In this document: piece after piece, positions 23,363-34,033 of the stretch
Layout of the letters: each line of letters starts with the position of its first letter
How positions within the stretch are numbered: position 1 is the first letter of the stretch
From: Priapulus caudatus
Taxonomy: Eukaryota > Priapulida > Priapulimorpha > Priapulimorphida > Priapulidae
NCBI RefSeq assembly: GCF_000485595.1
Contig: NW_014577326.1
Span: 126,682-190,681 of the forward strand
DNA: 64,000 nucleotides
Reading direction: 5' to 3'
The notes under the pieces: generated by a model
Seen by the model: the letters and a program-made list of their open reading frames with translations, nothing else
Database searches by the model: none
What the model was told of the DNA's origin: nothing
Made by a program: the position numbers and the translations under genes

Positions 23363-24482
23363 TACAGACTGCAAGCTCTCCTCTCCTCCATTCTCCACCA
23401 GCTCTCCGCCTTCCCTCCCTCCAGCCAGCTTCTCCCCACCTCCTCTCACCAGCTCTCCCATCTTCCTTCATCGCAGCCACGCGTCTCTGTTCTCCCTTCG
23501 CTCCTTTTCCAGCCAAGCTCTCGCCTTGCCTCCAGCCAACCTTCTCCGCTTGTCGCCCCTCGCTCCTCCGACCAGCTACGCGCTTCTCCCCTTCCTTATG
23601 CCCCTCTCCTTCTCCCCCTCGCCTGCCTGCGCACAGCTCCGGCTTCTCTACCTTGCTAAACCGCCTCCTCCTCGCACGGGCAGCTCGGCCTTCTCACCTC
23701 CTTCTACCTCTCCTCGCTTCTGGCCACCAGCTTCTCCCTCCTTCTTCTGCCACGAAGCTTCTGCCGCCCATCCTCGCACACCACCTTCTCCTTCTAACTG
23801 CCTCCTTCTCGCGACCAGCTCTCACCCTTCCTCCTTCTCCGACCAGCTTGCTGCCCCTCCTGCCTCCACAGCTTCTTGCCATTCCTGCCAGCTCACACAC
23901 GCTCTCCTTCTGCCGCCTGCCTGCCTTCTCCAGCGCAGCTTCTCCCCTCCTATCCACAACCTTCTCCTCTCCCATTCCTCCTGCCACCAGCCTCGCCTTC
24001 CCCGCTTCCTCCTCCACCAGCATTCTCCCCCTCCTCCGCTTCTCCACGCAGCTTCTCGCATCTTCCTTCTCCACCACCATTCTCTCTTCTCACCTTCCTC
24101 TTGCTTCTCCACGCAGCTCTCCCCCTCTCACAAACTATCTCCTTCTCCCCCCCTCCTCCACCCAGCTCCTTCTTCCCCCTCTCTTATCCTCATTCTTCCG
24201 TATCTCACCCCCTCATCCTCACCAGCTAACCCTTCTGCCGCTTCTCCCTTCTCCCCTGCCTCTCACCAGCTCCCTTCTCCCCCTCGCGGCATCGCTGTTC
24301 TCCCTTCTCCACACTCTCCTCCACCAGCTCCCTTCTTCCCCTTCTGCCCTTCTCCCCCTCCTCCTCCGCAGCTCCCTTCTCCCTCTCCTTCTCTCTTGCC
24401 TAGCCTTCTCCACACTAGCTTCTCCCCTCCTTCTTCTTCCACCAGCTTCTCCCCCTCCTCCACCACCTTCCTACCTTCTAAA
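23363..24482 (-). repeat. Pyrimidine-rich inverted half of the same minisatellite
   Basis: From about 23363 the array continues in opposite orientation (CTTCTCCACCAGCTTCTCCC, CTCCTTCTCC), more diverged than the left half. The strand switch lies near 23355-23400. The two halves could pair as an imperfect 0.8-kb hairpin. Confidence 0.88.
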
Positions 24483-25211
24483 CTCCTGCCGCGTGCGTAT
24501 AGCTCACTTCCCTACACGCACTAGCTGGGCACTGCACTGTGTACATACTACATAGAACGATCGCCGATTATGAATCATTGTTAGATGTTTTTGTACACCT
24601 TGACATGAGAGATTTGATACAGCTATTGCATAAAAATATTATCTATGTTACATTATATTATAATATACCATATATATATTTAACCATGGTTATCCATTAT
24701 ATTTCTATTATCAGAACAGACCGCGGGAGCGAGGTTTTGCTTGCCTAAAATGGCTGGACGGTGGCGTTCCATTGGTCGTACTACACGTCATATTGGCACT
24801 CGTGAGTTTCGCATGAGTGGTTTATCTTGTTCAGCGTCTACGATCTTTGGTGAAACATGGTGTCGTCGTTTGTTACAGCCGATTGTAACTATCATTCTGA
24901 GAGTCATTATTTGCAGTTTTTATATAAAGATTTCGGCAAAGCGATGGAAGTTAAAAATGCAACGGAAAAAAAAACTATAATTAAAAAAAATAATATTTAA
25001 TTTAAGTTAAAATATTGTTACTGATCGACTTGCTACCGATGCTTTACCGCTGTCTGCAGCGGGCACACCGACTCGTGTTACGCACAACATTTTCATTGGG
25101 CGTTAATGCAATGAGAGGCCAGTGGGTTGTTTAGAAACCACGTGGTTCGTTGTCATGCGCACCGGTGACGTCACACTCGGTACTCTATCATGGAGTCGTT
25201 ATTCAATTAGT
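24483..25211. other. Intergenic; one unrecognised short frame
   Basis: A 79-codon + frame starting near 24750 (MAGRWRSIGRTTRHIG...) has basic character but matches no family I know and lacks clear context. Not called as a gene. Poly-A-rich text follows at 24965-25005. Confidence 0.3.
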
Positions 25212-25994
25212 GAGTAAGACAGACTGAAGTCGGGCAAAAATTTCAACATTTACGTTGCCTTTTAGTCTATCCTAGTGATTTATTGTGTTTAACTCGATAA
25301 ACTTGAGCTCAAATCTTACCTTAATCATTAAACTAATTTCGTGTCTAATCGTTGGTCTCACAAAAATGAGAAATCGGGAGATATTGGTCCAAAAGTACAA
25401 TGTGGTTTTACCAATTCATACGACATTGTCAACAACTGTGAACCAAAACAAAGGGCAATGCTTTTCAATAGCCCTCTACCGCAAGCAATGCAAACAACTA
25501 GCGAGGTTTGCCAGGGATTTCGGAAAGTTAAACACGACTTAGTGTTATTTATACAATTTACATTAGAAATAAAAAATTTCACATGTTTAGTATTCTTATT
25601 CATTTTATTTTTTCTTAACAATATCGTTCATAACATGTCATTACTGTCATTTGACATGGCCTATAAACAACACCAACTCGTGTTTAACTTTCCGAAATCC
25701 CTGGCAAACCTCGCTAGTTGTTTGCATTGCTTGCGGTAGAGGTCTATTGAAAAGCATTGCCCTTTGTTTCGGTTCACAGTTGTTGACAATGTCGTATGAA
25801 TTGGTAAAACCACATTGTACTTTTGGACCGATATCTCCCGATTTGTCATTTTTGTGAGACCAACGATTAGACACGAAATTAGTTTAATGATTAAGGTAAG
25901 ATTTGAGCTCAAGTTTATCGAGTTAAACACAATAAATCATAGGTAGACTAAGGCAACTAAATGTTGAATTTTGCCAGTTTCAGTCTGTCTTACT
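25212..25994. mobile_element. Fold-back element, ~335-bp inverted arms
   Basis: The left arm (25212-25546) and right arm (25670-25994) are reverse complements with few mismatches, from GAGTAAGACAGACTG at the tips to CGGAAAGTTAAACACGA at the base. The loop is about 120 bp. Similar open frames appear on opposite strands only because the arms mirror each other. No transposase is present. Superfamily unknown. Confidence 0.9.
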
Positions 25995-28080
25995 CCTGAT
26001 AGACTCCTGACTCTATGTATATCTCAAATAAAACTATTCTATTGCCATCTTTGACTTGCCTTGTTTGAAATAAGCGTTAACTCACAGAACTTTGTCCTGT
26101 TTCTAAACTAGAATGTATTTCTTAATTCACGGTATAATCTGCTAATTCTCAGAGCATATTAACTTAATTCCACGATTGTTTACCCGCCATTTTTACACTG
26201 CGCATGCTCAACAATTGAGACATGGAAAACTCGAAACGGAAAAGACTCCTCGATGCAGTTATTGATACTATAATTATAGTACTTAGGCAGGAGCACATTT
26301 TAAAAAATTTGTGAAAGTTACAAAATCACAAGTTACAAAAAATATGGGAAAGTTACAAAATCACAAGTTACAACAAATATGTGAAAAACAAAATTAAAAA
26401 CTTAAAGACAGAACTAATTAAAAAAACAAACTTGTTGGGTCGACTGTGGATTTTAGTCACAGTCGGAATGATACAAATGGTGGCGAGTTCATGATTTTGA
26501 TTGCATTTGTCTAAAAAAGTCGCTGTAACCCCGTAAGTAACGAGCGCATTGTAGCGCACTGATGGTTACAAGAAGGCGGATGTATACTGATTCATTTGCT
26601 ATACATACATGTTAACCTATACGGAATGTCCGTAAGTTTTACGGTTTTTCACCCATTTAAATTGCTTACGGGCGTACACCTAAAATCATACGGATTACAA
26701 ACAAACTTGGCTCAAAATTTATTGCGTGCTGTTTAGAGAACGATAGAATAACGCATGAACACGTGCCCCGAACAAGGGCTGCCTATGAATACAATCCGGA
26801 GCGTCCATGATGATTGGTCAATCTTGATAATTCAAGGAAGGTTACTGCTGCTGCAGTGAATGCAGACTAGAGACTGCAGAGATGACTCTCAGTTAAAAAA
26901 GTGTTAATATTAAACTCATTTTGGTGTGATTTGTGGATCCTAAGTATTTCTTATGGATTTTATGGATTTTTCCAGAAGGTTAAATATAGGTGGGCATCCG
27001 AAGGGGTTGACATGTATGGCTATATCATATGTGAAGTGTTCTTTAGCGATACTTGGCAAATACGACAACTACGTGTTTAGCTGCAGCCAATGTTTGAAAC
27101 GGTCTTCTAACTCTAGCAAGACCATTTCTTGGAGCTAATCATACTAGGCCACTCTTAAAAAACTGTTTGTTTCTCCTTTACCTACTCGCCTCTCAGGGTA
27201 CCGAGTAGGTAGGTAGGTGAAAAATCTTTTTTTATTTTGTTTTGACAAGATGTGTGTATGTATTATATATATTGTATATTCTGTTTTGTGTATATGTTTT
27301 TGCGGAACGAATTTGATTTATTTTTTTTCTTCGTTTTAATCGTCCAATAAAATGTGTCGAGTAGCGGCGTTTTGGCGAGTCGGTCGGTAAAGGGGAAACG
27401 AGCAATATTTTATCTTAGGCCCTACATGCACATAAACGTTCAGTTTGACGTTTGCTTGTGTTCTACCAGCAACACTAGTCCGCATACTATTACTATCATC
27501 ACTTTTAGAAAATGTATCGGATATGTCCAACTAATTTTGAAACCCATGGTAATACTGTAAATGTGTGAAAACTGTGCCACAATTCAAGAAGTGGTGTACA
27601 AATAGTAAGCCACAAATAAGTGAATTCTGTGCTGTAATATAGGTTTCATAGCAGGGAATGTGACATCCTTTTTTTTCTGCCGGAAAATAAATCCAGCAAT
27701 TTTGCAACAGCAATAAGCAGCAACAGCAATTAACAACAACAACAATTAACATTAACAACAATTAACATTAACAACAATTAACATTAACATTAACAATTAA
27801 CAACAATTAACAACAACAACAATTAACATTCAGCAATTAGCAACAGCAATAATTTTGCAAACAGCAATAAGCAGTGGGACTTTTGCAAGACCCACTGAAG
27901 ATCTGCCTGTCGCATTGATGATTGAGCAGTTGGTAATGGGTGTTGAGTGCCCAGTTGTCGGAAAAGTAAGGATGGACAATGGGTCAGGCATGAAATTTTC
28001 CACACCTACCCCAAAAAATGCTTTGGGTCTGACAGGTGTGAATAATATCGCATTCTATGTTTTCTGGTTTAACACATGAC
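25995..28080. other. Intergenic, mostly unique AT-rich; AAC-rich tract inside
   Basis: No supported gene. Around 27700-27850 there is an AACAACAATTAACATT minisatellite-like tract and CAGCAATAAGCAG repeats. A 26310-26385 stretch repeats AGTTACAAAATCACAAGTTAC. Open frames at 26953 and 27855 match no family. Confidence 0.4.
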
Positions 28081-28298
28081 CAGGGTTCTCCAAGAGCACT
28101 TATAGCCTGGCGGCCCGCCAGGCTATCGTCGAGCCCCGCCATCCTAAAATGCACCCGCCACTCTAAATATCATACCCGCCATGCTAAATATCATAGCCCC
28201 CGGACTCCCCTAGCACGCAAACCGCATTCGGCGATTTGCAACTAGGACCGTAAAGGCAGCACCCGCCATGCTATAATGAAAAAGCTTGGAGAACCCTG
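28081..28298. mobile_element. hAT-like MITE, CAGGGTTCTCCAAG ends
   Basis: CAGGGTTCTCCAAG at the left and CTTGGAGAACCCTG at the right are perfect inverted repeats. The 218-bp interior contains several ACCCGCCATGCTA motifs. An 8-bp target duplication is not evident, so superfamily rests on the CAGGG ends only. Confidence 0.7.
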
Positions 28299-28439
28299 AT
28301 TACCTGGTTAATTAATCCTACTTTAGGACCACTGTTCTGTAAATGAATTACCGAATATAATTCTGAGCCATTATTTAAAATCCAAAGTAGAGTTGTTCCA
28401 AAACGTATTATCTTTTTCAGTTTAAAAGTAAGAGTCAGT

Positions 28440-29505
28440 CAGGGTTTCTTCTGAGGGAAAATTAGACAACGGCGGTTATGCCCAGTTTGGGGAAAAACGC
28501 ACATGATGGATTCAAAGGCATGCAGTAGGTACGAATGTGTATTCAAAGGCAGACACGGGGAGGAGAGAGGTAGAGGGGGTTCTGGGGGTCTCCCCCAGCA
28601 AAATGTTAAAAATTTTAATGTATTAGACGGCATTTGATGCACCCCGAAAATAAAATTTATCCTGGAACTTACTATGTATCACAATACTCTGTATTAAACT
28701 AATATAACCTGTTACAAAAATTCGAAGGGACAAGCAGCGGAGGTTTCGAGCGCCATTTCTGTTGACCTGTGACGTACGCATTCCCAATGCGCATAGCGTT
28801 CGGCTAACTTCGTCATGACGTCACGACTGACAGCAGGCATTCCATGATACATTCGATCTTGAAGTCGAAGTTAGCCGAACGCTATGCGCATTTGGAATGA
28901 GTACGTCACAGGTCAACAGAAATGGCGCTCGAAATATCCGCCGCTCGTCACTTCGAATTTTTGTAACAGGTTATATTAGTTTAATACAGAGTATTGTGAA
29001 TTTGTGATACATAGTAAGTTCCAGGATAGCGGAGAAAGGTTCGTATTTAGAATAAACCCAGTTTGGAAGTTCTAGTCTCTGAAAACGCACCAGCAAACCG
29101 CCCTGAGTGATTCACTCAGGGGTTCCCTGAACTTCCTCCACAGAAAACCATACGCTCGCGTAGTAACCCTATCCTGGGTTTGGGTTTACATTATTGTATC
29201 TAGGCTGCGGGCACCGCGCTGGAATGAGGGAGCGACAGCAAAACTTTCCCGGAATCGAGGAAAAAGCTGCAATCGGGAATGACACAGGAGTGTGCCGGCA
29301 CGCAAAAAGAAACGTTGCTGTGAAGTGTGAATTTCATTACGATTTTCCATGTATAGTCAGAAGCACGTGGTGATATATTTATTTTTGGATTGACACTATT
29401 TTGACAACGGCGGTTAAATAATTATACAGGAAAATTTTCACAACGGCGTTGTTAAATTTGACAACGGCGGTGCGCCGCAGTGCCTCCTATGTAGAAGAAA
29501 CCCTG
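28440..29505. mobile_element. TIR element with CAGGGTTTCTTC ends, carrying a nested fold-back
   Basis: CAGGGTTTCTTCTGAGGGA at the left is mirrored by CTATGTAGAAGAAACCCTG at the right, with GACAACGGCGG repeats just inside both ends. It is about 1.07 kb with hAT-like termini and no clear target duplication. A separate 369-bp palindromic element occupies 28659-29027. Confidence 0.7.
28659..29027. mobile_element. Nested fold-back element, ~160-bp arms
   Basis: ATCCTGGAACTTACTATGTA at the left is the complement of the right end. The arms continue through TAATATAACCTGTTACAAAA and the CGTTCGGCTAACTTCG region, with a loop of about 40 bp. It lies wholly inside the 28440-29505 element, so it inserted later. 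Confidence 0.85.
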
Positions 29506-29669
29506 TCATTGTTAATCTCAGGTATAATTTATAGAATGGGTGCTGATAACCATAATGCAGGTATTCCCGGTTTTTGATTAATGTAAAAACAAGTGTGATA
29601 TTATTCTGGACTGTTAAACCACCTAGCTGACTATCGGAAAAAAACAGTTTCATGTGTAGTAAACTGTGT

Positions 29670-31450
29670 AGGTATTGCGCAGCGGCGTAGACAGGTACTC
29701 AGTTGTGGGGGGGATGATTTCGCTGTGTGTGATTGAAGAGTGTGCGCGAGTAGCGCACACCGCGAGCGCCTTGGCGCAAAGCCCTTAAGGGGTGGGGTCC
29801 AGGGGCCCGCCATAGGGCCCCTGGCAGGGTGCAGGGGCAGAGCCCTTGCCCAGGGTCAGGGGGCGGAGCCCCCGGAAGCTCTTGGATTTTAGCAATTTAG
29901 AACCTTCAAGATGGCCGAATTACCTCAAAATTCCAATTTTTAATTCACAAAATTGCACTTACAATATCGAATGTAATTTTTTTCTTTGGATCCCAGAGGT
30001 TTAATAACACGCACACAACCAGTGGCGGATCCAGAAGTGAATTCTAGGGGGGCGAATCATGCGAGCTCAAGGGCACGAAGCGCTCACTGTGTGGAATTGT
30101 TAAAAACTTGCAATCTAAAAGCAATCTTTATCATAGAATATCAGGATTTTTCCTCCTTTAGGGGGTGTCCCCCTCCTGTTTAGGGGGGGGGGTCCAGGGG
30201 ACCTCCCCCGGAAATTTTGTTGAAAGTAACACCTCTTCGATGCAATTTCCTGCACTTTGAGGCAGCACTATTAAACAATCTTTATCACAATAACATCACT
30301 GTTGAGTTGAGTATTTTTTCCTTTGGGGACACCAAAGACTAAAATGCTTACTACCAAATCTGTGCTATACATGTAGATGTTCTCACTGGGGTTGCCAGTG
30401 CAGACTTACCTAGGCTAAAATACCTTTACCCTGAAAATTCTAGAGGGGGGCGACCGCCCCCTGTGCTACCGACCCCCCGTTGACAACTACAGCACTGGAA
30501 TCATCTCCCCCTGAAATTTTGATAAAACGTATATTTTACTGAGAAGTGAGAACCTTAAAACTGCAAAAGAATATGAGAAAAACAACCAGATTTGAACCAA
30601 ATAGTGCATATTTTCACCCCTCATACAAAATCGGGAATATACTTCCGATCGGGTCTCAGCACCCCCATCCCCCCTCCCAAAAAGTGAGATAAAATTGAAT
30701 TTTCCCATTCAACCCCCTTGAAAATTCAATATCCCAACTCTCAATAGGTCTATTCTAATTTTGAATAAAGCAAGGATTCAACTTTCGTGAGCAGTGATAA
30801 GACGTGATTTTGGGATTTTGAAAAAAAAATCGTATATGGGGAATGCGTCCAAAATTAACCGTCTGAGTTTCAGTAAATGATAAAGTCATGCTTGTGGGAA
30901 CGAGTTCACAGCCATTTTACAGTTAGATGTATGTCACGTTTCCATTTCTGTAATAATACATTAGGAGAGTATGAATAGCGATGACGGATTTGTAGATAAA
31001 TATCCAGTATTTATTGTCTGTTAAATATTAAATTTTCCCCATTTTCTTCCTGAAAGTAAAGGGGATGAAAGCCACCCACCTCAATAAGTGTGTGGGGGAT
31101 ATACCCCCCCCCCCGCTATCTATGCCCCTGTCAGATGAACTCAAATTTGACTTTTGATATGCATACAAATATTCATAATCATAATCTTTGTTAGCAGTAC
31201 TCTACAGGCGCCGCCGAACGATTTTTCAAGTGGGGGTGCTCAATTTGTTATGCTCGACAGTGGCCAATGCAGGTTTTCGAGGAGAGTGGTAAGAAACAAG
31301 CGGGGGTATGCGGGTCCTCCCCCAGAAAATTTTGAATCCCCCATTTTCCTCCTAAAAGTAGGGGGGGGGAGATAATTGTACACGCCATCCCCACACGTCA
31401 ATAAGTGGAGGGGATGCATCCCCTCCATCCCCTCCGCTATCTACGCCCCT
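29670..31450. repeat. Cluster of degenerate G-run repeats (GGCGTAG/GCTATCTACGCCCCTG type)
   Basis: Repeated fragments such as GGCGTAGACAGG (29684), AGTGGCGGATCCAG (30021), GCTATCTATGCCCCTG (31118) and GCTATCTACGCCCCTG (31434) accompany GGGGGTCCAGGGG and CCCCCC-rich text. They look like several overlapping, decayed copies of one MITE family. Boundaries cannot be drawn safely by eye. Confidence 0.5.
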
Positions 31451-31560
31451 GGTATTGCGAGAATAGCCATTGTCACATGTTTATGAGGTGATTTCGAATT
31501 TTAGCTTTTAACATAATTGTTTCTAATCTAATTATCATTTTGTGTTTTACTATCTATTGA

Positions 31561-31610
31561 GTACCATCAAGAGTAGATAATAATGTGTTATTATCTACTC
31601 TTGGTACCAT
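31561..31610. repeat. Solitary hairpin, CAAGAGTAGATAATAA arms
   Basis: A near-perfect 50-bp palindrome whose arms equal the termini of the MITE at 12391-12765. It may be an internally deleted copy reduced to its two tips. Confidence 0.75.
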
Positions 31611-32052
31611 GTAGTCTCTAATAATGTGTAATGCTGAAACTGTAATGTGATTACTTTATGATACAAGCTAGTAAATTTGATGACATGTACAGTAGGTAAC
31701 AAAATGCATGAAGTTTGGCGAGGGAAGCTGAAATACTGCTTTATAGGAGTGCTGGTAAAAGTTTGAGCATTATACCAGAACTCCGTATAGAGTCAAAAAT
31801 GATTAAACTGAAACTGGAACTAGAAAATTTCTATAACCTAAATGTGAAAGTGACAAAATTCTATGTAAATTGAGATATTTTCAAAGTATCAAGTGTTATA
31901 CCACAAGGAAGTGGTGAACCCATGTTGTGTGCAGCTGTTTTCAGTAATTTATACATTTTCCATAAATAATAGCAGCTGGCCAGTCAATCCTAACAAATGT
32001 AGCGCTGCTTTCAGGCAAAATTTTATTGCTTGTCTTTCAAGACATGACTGTA
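31611..32052. other. Intergenic, nothing recognised
   Basis: Ordinary AT-rich sequence without supported coding or repeat structure. Confidence 0.4.
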
Positions 32053-32802
32053 GCTGATAGGGTCTATGTCTCCCTGGGTACTGCCGGAACGTACCCTGGG
32101 TACGGTTCGGTATACAGGAACATACCCTGGTAACTATCTAATATGCCGGACCGTACCTCGCCTACTCCAAACCGTACCCAGTTTTCAGCCCCCTCGACCG
32201 ACTGTTGGCAGGAAGCGTACCGCTTTACGGCAATAGTCTAGGCTTGTTTCCGGTACATGTGGTGCATTTCCCGCGCGACCGATTGTTATTGTTTACGTTA
32301 CATCTGCAGCATAGAGTGAATTTAGTACGACTCTGCTTATAATTTTATCTATACGTTTCCAACCCATTAAGATAATCATACAAATTTTCCTGTTCCACAA
32401 GACCACAACAGTTGCCGCCATCTTTCAAAAATCTCGCATGCGCAGTGTACGAATGCGCGAAAATGTCGTAAACATTATGAAAGGAAACTGCATTCCCGAT
32501 CATCGCGATATTTGCAAAAGGATTGCGCGCATCAGTGTATACAGGTTGAAATTTCTTCTTGGTTTTACAGTTTCATACTCCAATCCAACTTTATAAAGAT
32601 ATATAAAGATTGGCGGTCTGTATGTATATTTCAAATGTTGCGACATCAGTAGTGGACTGAACAGGGACAGTCAGGGTACGGTGGGGAGTAAGCGAAGTAC
32701 GGTCCGGCATATCAGATAGTTACCAGGGTACGTTTCGGTATACCGGACCGTACCCAGGGTACGTTCCGGCAGTATACCCTGGGAGACATAGACCCTATCA
32801 GC
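32053..32802. mobile_element. 750-bp TIR element with ~105-bp inverted ends
   Basis: GCTGATAGGGTCTATGTCTC at the left and its complement at the right continue into CTGCCGGAACGTACCCTGGG, CCGGACCGTAC and AACTATCT blocks, giving about 105 bp of terminal inverted repeat. The interior is unique with no open frame. The flanks show no convincing target duplication, so superfamily is open. Confidence 0.82.
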
Positions 32803-33492
32803 ATGGATTATCTCTGTGATATGACAATAATAATAATATGTAGGTTCAAAATGTTAAAAGTGACTGAATTGCTTCACACTTGTAAATTAAGCTCAGTTAT
32901 GCACTTAGGAATTGTTCGTAGAAATACATGCTCTGTATTTACTGTATAAAAATACACAATTGCAAGGGAAATTTTGCAAGGGTAGCAAAAATCAGCACAC
33001 TAGAAAAGTAGTTAGCTACCTGAAATTTGCCAAACTACATGAGTGTAAACTGGAATCCAATCTTATCAGTCAGACCACGTAATATTTATTTTGAAGCGGG
33101 TATTTAGCTGTGAACATAAATACAGCATGTTTACTATATCTGTTTTATACAAATACATTAATTTGTACACATAATTATAGATTTTGATTGTAAGTATCAA
33201 GAGGGTCAATAGCGAAGATTCTAAGGACGTTTGCCAATACAGATTCTTGTTTTTCATACTACACTACACTTCCCTCGGAAAAAGGTGATTAAGGATTGAT
33301 GGAATAAATTTGGGTTATATATAGGCCTATATAGTCTGGCAGAAAAGATGGCTTTTTTGCTTGAACCTTGCAATTGGGTATATAGTTTTTTTTATTGCTC
33401 TAAAAGTTTGCCTTCATAGTCTACTTCAATGATCCACCAACTGTCACTCTGGCAGTGGTGGGGAATTTACTCTACACACCCTTTATTTAATA
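32803..33492. other. Intergenic, nothing recognised
   Basis: AT-rich sequence up to the Helitron terminus. No gene supported. Confidence 0.4.
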
Positions 33493-34012
33493 CTAGCTGC
33501 AGGTACCCGCTGCGCTGCAAAATCGTGCTACTAATTCGTACTACTAATAATCGGACACAATAGGAACATTGGGTAAAAATGGAGAATAACATTTCACACA
33601 ATATAAATATTTACAAATCAGTCTAATAAGATAATAAGCATGGTAAAAAACGGTTACGTATGACATTTATATCACAGCACAACCCAACTTATAACCCCTG
33701 GAACATAATAGTAATATGGTGTAAATGACAAAAAGTTATTATAACAGCATGTACGAATGGGTTGCACTTTTCATTGCAATGCCTCTTGATAAACAATGTT
33801 TTTCGTCTTATTCTCTGGTGCAAATATGTAGAGATTCCTGGCATCTCCAACTTTGGAACTCCCCACGTACAGCTGTTCGTGGGAGAAGCAGGACTGTCCG
33901 AGGTGCAGACCGACGACAGACAGCGTCTGGCCCTGAGCTTTGTTGATGCTCATGGCGAAGTTTAGTTTGATGGGAAATTGTAGGCGCCTCTCAACTGGTC
34001 CTGGTTGTGCTC
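33493..34012 (-). mobile_element. Helitron 3' end with C-terminal helicase fragment
   Basis: On the minus strand, frame RRLQFPIKLNFAMSINKAQG, then QTLSVVGL and HEQLYVGSSKVG, ending at TGA (33771-33773), is the last part of a Rep-Hel protein's Pif1-type helicase. A non-coding tail of about 280 bp then ends in a GC-rich near-palindrome (GCGGGTACCTGC) and CTAG at 33493-33496, next to an A on the + strand, as in Helitron 3' termini that insert between A and T. The Rep domain and most of the helicase are missing: the coding part breaks off near 34012, where the next ORF begins on the other strand. Rolling-circle transposon remnant. Confidence 0.85.
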
Positions 34013-34033
34013 TCTTTCAATATTGTTACAGCC

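Noticed and set aside
22464-24555. Several 100-440-codon frames (Glu/Gly/Arg-rich, Ser/Pro/Leu-rich) on both strands
   Set aside because: Products of a purine/pyrimidine minisatellite without stop codons; no motif or splice logic.
25285-25930. Similar open frames on opposite strands, as if a duplicated gene
   Set aside because: Explained by the mirrored arms of the fold-back element; no conserved protein.
33725-33965. Plus-strand frames over the Helitron fragment
   Set aside because: Shadows of the minus-strand helicase sequence, which has clear family motifs.
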